Assembly: GCA_019411205.1 (NCBI GenBank)
Contig: DXRF01000012.1
Coordinates: forward strand, 15,596 to 26,390
Length of the DNA: 10,795 bases
Direction of reading: 5' to 3'
Source of the DNA: Parabacteroides sp.
GTDB lineage: Bacteria > Bacteroidota > Bacteroidia > Bacteroidales > Tannerellaceae
The notes beneath the pieces are model-generated. The model was not told the DNA's origin and searched no databases. It was given only the letters and a program-made list of their open reading frames with translations. Each line of letters begins with the position of its first letter. Position 1 is the first letter of the stretch. Shown here one piece after another: positions 6,060 to 10,795 of this stretch. A program made the translations under genes and the position numbers.

Positions 6060-9000
6060 TTAAAATGTTACTGATAAACCGAGACTCACACTCTTCATCT
6101 GCGGATAGCTGTTTCCGTCACCGCTACCACGGTTCCCGTTCAGCCCGGACGACATATCGGCATCCGTCAGGTCGGGATCGGAACCGTAGATGTTCGTCAC
6201 ATCGAGGTCACGCGTATGCTTGTAGAGCGGGGACCAGCACCAGAGGTTTTCGGCGGAGATGTAAACCCGTACATTCTGCAACTTGGCTTTCGAAACGATC
6301 GGCTGCGGCAGGGTGTAACCGAATTGCAGGTTCTTCAGGCGGATATAAGCGACATTCTGCAAGTAACGGGTCTGCGGCGTAGACTTCAGGGAAGCATTGT
6401 AGCCGGCATAACGGGGCAGATAAGCATCCGTATTGTCTTCTGTCCAGTAGTTGCCTTGATGCCAGGTAGGCATGTTGTTGTACGGGCGGTTATACTGTCC
6501 CCAGAAAATACATTCCGAACTGGGATACCAATCCTGTTTTCCCACACCCTGGAAGAAGGCGGAAAGGAAGAAGTTGTTCCAGTCACCGGAAAGATTGATG
6601 CTATACGCATAGCGAGGCAACGCATTTCCGATCACGGTCTTGTCGCCGTGGTCGTCTACAGTGTTATTGCCGTAGTCGATCACATGGTCGCCGTTCAGAT
6701 CCTTGATCTTCACATCTCCCGGATAGGTGATACGCTTGGAGGAAGACTGGATCAATGTCTGGTCAGCATGGCTGTCGATATCGGCCTGGTCCTTGAACAG
6801 CCCCTCGGTCACATATCCCCAGATTTCACCTACACGCTTGCCGGCATAGTAGTCATCCAGGTTACCTGTCTGGTTGTTATAGCGGTCGATGGTCGAGATA
6901 TAGTCGGACAGCGTACCACGGATCTCGTAGTTGAACGGTTTCTCTGCCAATGTGAACTGGTCGCGCCAAGTCAGCGTGATTTCCCATCCCTTGGTCGTCA
7001 TGTCGGCATAGTTGCCTTTGGGAGAAGAGGCGCCGAACACATCGGGAAGCGTTTCGCCGACCGTGTACATATCCGTTGTCTTACGGATGTAATAGTCACC
7101 GTTAAATTGCAAGCGGTTGTTCAACATGCCGAAGTCCAGTCCGACATCGGTCGTCGTTGCCGTTTCCCAGGTCAGTCCGTCAGGCATGACGGCAGGAGCA
7201 CTCGTATACTTGTTCTTCAAACCGTTCAGGACACGACCGGAAGTGCTGATGCTCAACAACTCGAGGAAGCTATAGGGAGAAACATTACCATTCCCTAACG
7301 AACCGTATGAAGCACGTATTTTCAGATTGGAGAACAAATCCGGGTTCACCTTCCAGAACGCCTCTTCCGACACGCGCCATCCACCGGAGACAGAAGGGAA
7401 GAACGCCCATTGCTGATCGGTCGGGAATTTGGAAGAACCGTCATAGCGTCCATTCACTTCCAACAGATAGCGATCCTTGAACGCATAGTTCAGACGGAAA
7501 AAGCCACCTGCCACGCGCCATCTGTTATAACCTCCCGACGTAGTGATCGCATCTCCCAGCGCCAAGTTGATGTTTTCCGAATCGTCGAGCAGCAACCCGT
7601 TGCGCTGCACATAGGTGCTCTTATAAGTTGACTGTTCATAATTGTAACCGACCATACCTTTGAAATAATGCGCATCACCGAATGTATCCTCATAATCGGC
7701 ATACAGGTTGGTCGCAATATACTCGGTCCGCATATTACTCTCCTTCAAGTCATTGTATTTGGTACTCAGTTCGACAATCTGCCCTTCGTGAGTGCTATAA
7801 GGAACCGGTACGCGGCGTTGCGTCTGTCCCTCGTCCGTATTGCGGAACGTGAAGTCGCCCCGTACGTGCAATTTGTTTTCCAGAAAAGAAGCAGTAAAGC
7901 CGGTCGTATTCTTCAACACCTTGTTATTGGTATCGATACCGTTCTTGCCATAGATAAAGTCACCGACCGAATAAGCGGCCGAGAAAGTCAGGCTGCCGTC
8001 GGGGTTGAAGATAGGCGAGGTCGGATGACCTTCATCGGAAATGTTACGCCAGATGGAGCCGCCTTCGCCGACATTGATCGGGTTATGGTAATCCATATTG
8101 GAAAAATCCATATTGTTCTCGATCTTCAGCCAGTCGAACACCTGTATGGAACCTTTCGCACGCAGGTTCATCATCTTATAATTGTCGGTATTATAGCGAA
8201 ACAAACCGTCGTAGCCATAGAACCGTCCGGAAACGTAGTAGTTCAGTTTCCCGTTGTTACCGGTTACCGACAAGTTATGGTCCTGTGCGAAAGTCGTTTT
8301 CTTGTACAGGGCGTCATAATAATCCTCGTTGCCGTAATAGACATATTTGCCGGTAGCATCGACCGTCACCTCGTCAGTTATGCCCTGCTCCTTCCGCCTT
8401 TTGAAGTCTTCCAGCCAGCCGAGGGAGAATTCCTGCGTCTTGTTGATGTTCTTAGGGTCAGCCGAATAGTTGTTCCACGCATGATAGGCTTCATAGAAAT
8501 GACTGGCATATTCATATCCGTCGGTCACGAAGTCGGGAACCGTCACCGGCTTCTGCATGGCGAAATTTCCGGAATAGGTAATGGAAGTCTTGTCCTTAGT
8601 CGGCTCTTTCGTGGTGATCAGTACGACCCCGAAAGTACCGCGCGCCCCATAGATGGCAGCCGAAGCGGCATCTTTCAGGACAGACACGCTGGCGATATCG
8701 TTCGGGTTCAACATCGAGGGATCACCTTCCACACCGTCGATCAGGACCAGTGCGCTACCCCCCTGCCCGATCGAAGTCGTACCGCGGACATTATAACTCG
8801 CCGAACGGGTCGGCTTGCCGTCGGTCAACTGGATGTTCAAGTTCGGGATCGAACCTTGCAGGGCTTGTGTCACGTTGGGAACGGAACGATTGTCAAACAC
8901 TTCGCTGGTCACCTGTTCGACGGCTCCGGTCAGGTTCACTTTCTTCTGTGTGCCGTAACCGACCACGACCACTTCGTCCAGCGTCTGCGTATCTTCCATC

Positions 9001-9338
9001 AAGACCACTTTCAGCTCTTTCTCTCCTTTCAGTGTGATTTCTTTCGAGATATATCCGATAAAAGAGATGGTTAACACAGCGTCAGGGGCTACTTCCAGCG
9101 AAAACTTCCCGTCGATATCGGTCACCGCCCCGTTAGTCGTTCCTTTTTCCACTACATTGGCTCCGATAACGGGTTCTCCGTATCCATCCACAATCGTACC
9201 TGTCAGATGATACGCGCCCTGCTGGGCTACGCTTATGATTCCGCCCGGACTGGCCGAACAGATGACAGGGACTCCCTGTAATGCACCTGCGATACATAGT
9301 AAACCCGCAAACCGGGTCACTCTACTCTTAATCTCCAT
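6060..9338 (-). CDS. SusC/RagA family TonB-linked outer-membrane receptor
   Basis: This is a 1092-residue outer-membrane beta-barrel that imports ligand captured by its SusD partner, using TonB-ExbBD energy. It starts with a signal peptide (hydrophobic about 10-28, possible cleavage after CSA at 27-29). A carboxypeptidase-regulatory-like domain follows (about 44-115, LTGTIVDGYGEPVIGANVVE through VVLMED), then the TonB box DEVVVVGYG (121-129). The plug (about 136-245) contains the SusC hallmark LKDAASAAIYGARGTFGVVL (221-240). The barrel runs to the terminal SLGLSVTF, with the final Phe required for BAM recognition. There is no extra N-terminal FecA-type signalling domain and no adjacent anti-sigma factor, so trans-envelope sigma regulation is unlikely. 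It is the first gene of the susC-susD-EEP operon. Starts ATG 9338 with an A-rich upstream AAAAAGAACAACC. Confidence 0.96.
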   Translation of the reverse strand: MEIKSRVTRFAGLLCIAGALQGVPVICSASPGGIISVAQQGAYHLTGTIVDGYGEPVIGANVVEKGTTNGAVTDIDGKFSLEVAPDAVLTISFIGYISKEITLKGEKELKVVLMEDTQTLDEVVVVGYGTQKKVNLTGAVEQVTSEVFDNRSVPNVTQALQGSIPNLNIQLTDGKPTRSASYNVRGTTSIGQGGSALVLIDGVEGDPSMLNPNDIASVSVLKDAASAAIYGARGTFGVVLITTKEPTKDKTSITYSGNFAMQKPVTVPDFVTDGYEYASHFYEAYHAWNNYSADPKNINKTQEFSLGWLEDFKRRKEQGITDEVTVDATGKYVYYGNEDYYDALYKKTTFAQDHNLSVTGNNGKLNYYVSGRFYGYDGLFRYNTDNYKMMNLRAKGSIQVFDWLKIENNMDFSNMDYHNPINVGEGGSIWRNISDEGHPTSPIFNPDGSLTFSAAYSVGDFIYGKNGIDTNNKVLKNTTGFTASFLENKLHVRGDFTFRNTDEGQTQRRVPVPYSTHEGQIVELSTKYNDLKESNMRTEYIATNLYADYEDTFGDAHYFKGMVGYNYEQSTYKSTYVQRNGLLLDDSENINLALGDAITTSGGYNRWRVAGGFFRLNYAFKDRYLLEVNGRYDGSSKFPTDQQWAFFPSVSGGWRVSEEAFWKVNPDLFSNLKIRASYGSLGNGNVSPYSFLELLSISTSGRVLNGLKNKYTSAPAVMPDGLTWETATTTDVGLDFGMLNNRLQFNGDYYIRKTTDMYTVGETLPDVFGASSPKGNYADMTTKGWEITLTWRDQFTLAEKPFNYEIRGTLSDYISTIDRYNNQTGNLDDYYAGKRVGEIWGYVTEGLFKDQADIDSHADQTLIQSSSKRITYPGDVKIKDLNGDHVIDYGNNTVDDHGDKTVIGNALPRYAYSINLSGDWNNFFLSAFFQGVGKQDWYPSSECIFWGQYNRPYNNMPTWHQGNYWTEDNTDAYLPRYAGYNASLKSTPQTRYLQNVAYIRLKNLQFGYTLPQPIVSKAKLQNVRVYISAENLWCWSPLYKHTRDLDVTNIYGSDPDLTDADMSSGLNGNRGSGDGNSYPQMKSVSLGLSVTF

Positions 9339-9360
9339 GGTTGTTCTTTTTGCGTTAAAA

Positions 9361-9395
9361 CAAATATATTTTCACCTAATTAAAACCGCTGCAAA
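9361..9395 (-). promoter_or_regulatory. Candidate promoter for the susC-susD-EEP operon
   Basis: On the minus strand TATATTTG (9368-9361) fits the Bacteroides -7 consensus TAnnTTTG. The nearest upstream TTTG (9395-9392) is 23 bases away, longer than the usual 19-21. The leader would be only about 15-20 bases. The -7 match is exact but the spacing is poor. The whole gap 9339-9443 is AT-rich, and no terminator for the upstream DUF3037 gene was seen in it. Confidence 0.35.
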
Positions 9396-9443
9396 GGAAC
9401 AACCGGAGTATTAAATCGCTGTTTACTATCAATTACAATATCG

Positions 9444-9827
9444 TTACAGAACCAATTCCCTGAACAGTATCTCCAACGTCTGGTCCAAATCGTCGGAGAA
9501 GCCCGGATGCGGACGTGAAGTCTGGATAGATGCACTCCGCACTGCTGTCAGCCACCGAAACCGTTCCGGGATGTTCAGAGCAGCGATAGGGCCGCCCTCT
9601 TTCGTGCCGGAACAGATTTTATCGAAAACATGCAGATTGGCAAACAACGATTCACGGTCCAACTCGGAAGAAAACAGATTCAACTTGTCCTCGTCCACCT
9701 TATAAAGCGCCTTGATGTACTTCGCTCTTTTCGAGAACAGAATAATTCCCACATTGAAAAACTCCTCACGCTCTACTCTGGGAACCAAACGGATAACGGC
9801 ATATTCATATAAGTGCTTTCCTTGCAT
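9444..9827 (-). CDS. DUF3037 domain protein, partner of the HipA-like kinase
   Basis: This is a 127-residue soluble protein of the uncharacterised DUF3037 family; no signal peptide or membrane segment is present. The family signature is the N-terminal strand-helix block YEYAVIRLVPRVEREEFFNV followed by GIILF (7-31), and a C-terminal RFRWLTAVRSASIQTSRPHP then GFSDDLDQTLEILFRELV. The domain fills the whole chain, so it is complete. ATG at 9827 lies inside the 3' end of the kinase gene (23-base overlap in a different frame), implying translational coupling and matched synthesis. Genes of this family are often found beside HipA-like kinase genes, from my knowledge of such neighbourhoods. A role as regulator, substrate or antitoxin of the kinase is therefore plausible, but nothing in the sequence identifies which. 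Confidence 0.85.
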   Translation of the reverse strand: MQGKHLYEYAVIRLVPRVEREEFFNVGIILFSKRAKYIKALYKVDEDKLNLFSSELDRESLFANLHVFDKICSGTKEGGPIAALNIPERFRWLTAVRSASIQTSRPHPGFSDDLDQTLEILFRELVL

Positions 9828-10587
9828 CTTGTGCTTCTTTTATAAATGTTTCGGAATGTGCCAGTCTCTCACATAAGAACCGGATATAAATCTCTCTTAT
9901 CTCTTGCGGCCTACCGGGACTTTCGCTCCAATGCAACCAGTCGTCGGGAATCAGAGCCACGATCTCCCGGATCTTCTCTTCCGTCAGCAGGCGTTTCATC
10001 TCGGCATCCGCCTCTTCCAACCCGGAAGCTTCGGGCAATAGCACGTGATCTTTGATCTGCACGAACGGACTTACGGCATGCTTTTGCCAGTTCACCCATG
10101 AATAATGGAAATAAAGCGAAGCACCATGATCGATCAGCCACAGTTCCTTATGCCACATCAGCATATTGGTATTCCGGAATGTACGGTCTACATTGGTCAG
10201 GAACGCATCCAGCCACACGATACGGGACGCCAGCTCAGCCCCGACCTTCGTCACTGCCGGGTCGAAGGTAAGAGCTCCCGACAGAAAATGCAGCCCGAGG
10301 TTCAATCCCCGGCTGCCTTGCAGCAGATCCTGGATTTCCTCATCACCTTCGGTACGCCCGAAAGCCTCGTCCAAATTCAGGAAGACCAGTTCGGGAACCC
10401 GGAAACCAAGTGCACGGGCTATTTCACCGCCAACCAGTTCGGCTATCAGCGCTTTCGTCCCGTGGCCTGCCCCACGGAACTTCACGACATATTTAAACTC
10501 ATCATCAGCTTCCGCCAATGCCGGCAACGATCCGCCTTCCCGAAGAGGCATGATATAGCGCGTCACATTCTCTGTCCGTAATTCCAT
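9805..10587 (-). CDS. HipA-like kinase (HipA_2 type)
   Basis: This is a 260-residue cytoplasmic protein with the kinase core of the HipA family, whose best-known member phosphorylates glutamyl-tRNA synthetase and causes persistence. It is much shorter than HipA (about 440 residues) and lacks the N-terminal lobe extension that contacts HipB. The candidate ATP-binding Lys is K36 in YVVKFRGAGHGTKAL, with a Gly-rich loop and E50 in the following helix. The catalytic loop is WLDAFLTNVDRTFRNTNML (125-143), with D134, N139 and N141. The metal-binding Asp is D153 in LIDHG. These match the HipA NxDRHxKN and DxD-type elements, so activity is likely. ATG 10587 is preferred; a GTG lies one codon upstream (10590). 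The gene overlaps the DUF3037 gene by 23 bases. The target is unknown, and no HipB-like DNA-binding protein is present. Confidence 0.87.
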   Translation of the reverse strand: MELRTENVTRYIMPLREGGSLPALAEADDEFKYVVKFRGAGHGTKALIAELVGGEIARALGFRVPELVFLNLDEAFGRTEGDEEIQDLLQGSRGLNLGLHFLSGALTFDPAVTKVGAELASRIVWLDAFLTNVDRTFRNTNMLMWHKELWLIDHGASLYFHYSWVNWQKHAVSPFVQIKDHVLLPEASGLEEADAEMKRLLTEEKIREIVALIPDDWLHWSESPGRPQEIREIYIRFLCERLAHSETFIKEAQDARKALI

Positions 10588-10608
10588 CACATTCCAGTTA
10601 TTTGAAGA

Positions 10609-10616
10609 TAAAGATA
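10609..10616 (-). promoter_or_regulatory. Weak -7 promoter box upstream of the HipA-like kinase gene
   Basis: The minus strand reads TATCTTTA, one mismatch from TAnnTTTG, about 20 bases before the start codon. The nearest upstream TTTG (10635-10632) is only 15 bases away, shorter than the normal spacing. This is the best candidate in the gap but is not convincing. Confidence 0.25.
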
Positions 10617-10628
10617 CATGTTCTTTTT

Positions 10629-10666
10629 AAACAAACGAAGATTGACGGCACACTATCTGTTTGTTT
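10629..10666. repeat. 8-bp inverted repeat upstream of the kinase gene
   Basis: AAACAAAC at 10629-10636 and GTTTGTTT at 10659-10666 are perfect inverted copies separated by 22 bases. They lie 42-79 bases before the kinase start codon, in the promoter region. An operator is possible; in AT-rich DNA an 8-bp match could also be chance. Confidence 0.4.
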
Positions 10667-10687
10667 TTTCGCCATAATCCGCCAACC

Positions 10688-10782
10688 GCCTTCACCTCTG
10701 TCCATAACAAATTAATTATAAAACAATTAACGGGTGAACCCAAAGAGTAAAAGTGCCTTCACCGGTCACAGTTGCCTTCACC
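10688..10782. repeat. GCCTTCACC repeat cluster in the terminal non-coding region
   Basis: GCCTTCACC occurs three times on the plus strand at 10688-10696, 10755-10763 and 10774-10782, the last two exactly 19 bases apart. The core is also present inverted as GGTGAA at 10733-10738. The rest of 10591-10795 is AT-rich and shows no gene. These could be binding sites or the edge of a larger repeat continuing past the window. Confidence 0.55.
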
Positions 10783-10795
10783 GAAAAAAGTAAAC

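Noticed and set aside
6216..9074. Two long plus-strand open frames (6216-7298 and 7668-9074) opposite the susC-like gene
   Set aside because: Both are antisense shadows of a strongly supported TonB-dependent receptor and show no family motifs.
9805..10587. Classical hipBA toxin-antitoxin module
   Set aside because: The kinase is short and lacks the HipB-contacting part, and no helix-turn-helix antitoxin gene is adjacent; the neighbour is DUF3037.
1..10795. CRISPR array, tRNA or rRNA gene, insertion sequence or phage gene
   Set aside because: No regularly spaced repeats, cloverleaf-like sequences, transposase, integrase or phage motifs were found on either strand by eye.

Overview
The window looks like chromosomal DNA of a Bacteroidales bacterium, possibly Parabacteroides or Bacteroides. 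The evidence is a complete SusC/SusD pair, a Bacteroidetes-type promoter (TTG, 19 bp, TAnnTTTG), A-rich translation starts without strong Shine-Dalgarno sequences, and intergenic repeats built from CAATTGACAA-like words. The genus is an inference from overall character; there is no marker gene.

Positions 1-3377 read rightward and hold mostly housekeeping genes. They are the 3' end of a tRNA threonylcarbamoyladenosine dehydratase gene (tcdA), a LolD-type ABC ATPase, an 11-helix sodium-dependent transporter of the NSS family, and a membrane-anchored helix-hairpin-helix (ComEA-like) protein. Copies of one repeat family end both of the first two genes, giving two unrelated proteins the same last six residues. 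A hairpin carrying a near-ideal Bacteroidetes promoter separates the transporter from the ComEA-like gene. That promoter is followed by a possible 13-codon leader ORF which overlaps the next start by four bases.

Positions 3381-9338 read leftward and form a three-gene outer-membrane uptake operon: susC-like TonB-dependent receptor, susD-like lipoprotein, and an exported endonuclease/exonuclease/phosphatase (EEP) family hydrolase. No glycoside hydrolase, sulfatase, SusE-type protein or local regulator is present. The EEP enzyme is therefore the only degradative enzyme in the visible locus, which suggests a substrate with a phosphoester bond. This operon converges on the ComEA-like gene with only three bases between the stop codons.

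Positions 9444-10587 also read leftward and hold a two-gene unit: a HipA-like kinase of the short HipA_2 type with apparently intact catalytic residues, whose 3' end overlaps a small DUF3037 protein by 23 bases. This pair has no HipB-like antitoxin and lies directly upstream of susC. It is the best candidate here for an uncharacterised system. The last 200 bases are non-coding and carry three direct and one inverted copy of a TTCACC motif, plus an 8-bp inverted repeat upstream of the kinase gene. No tRNA, rRNA, CRISPR array, transposase or phage gene was seen.
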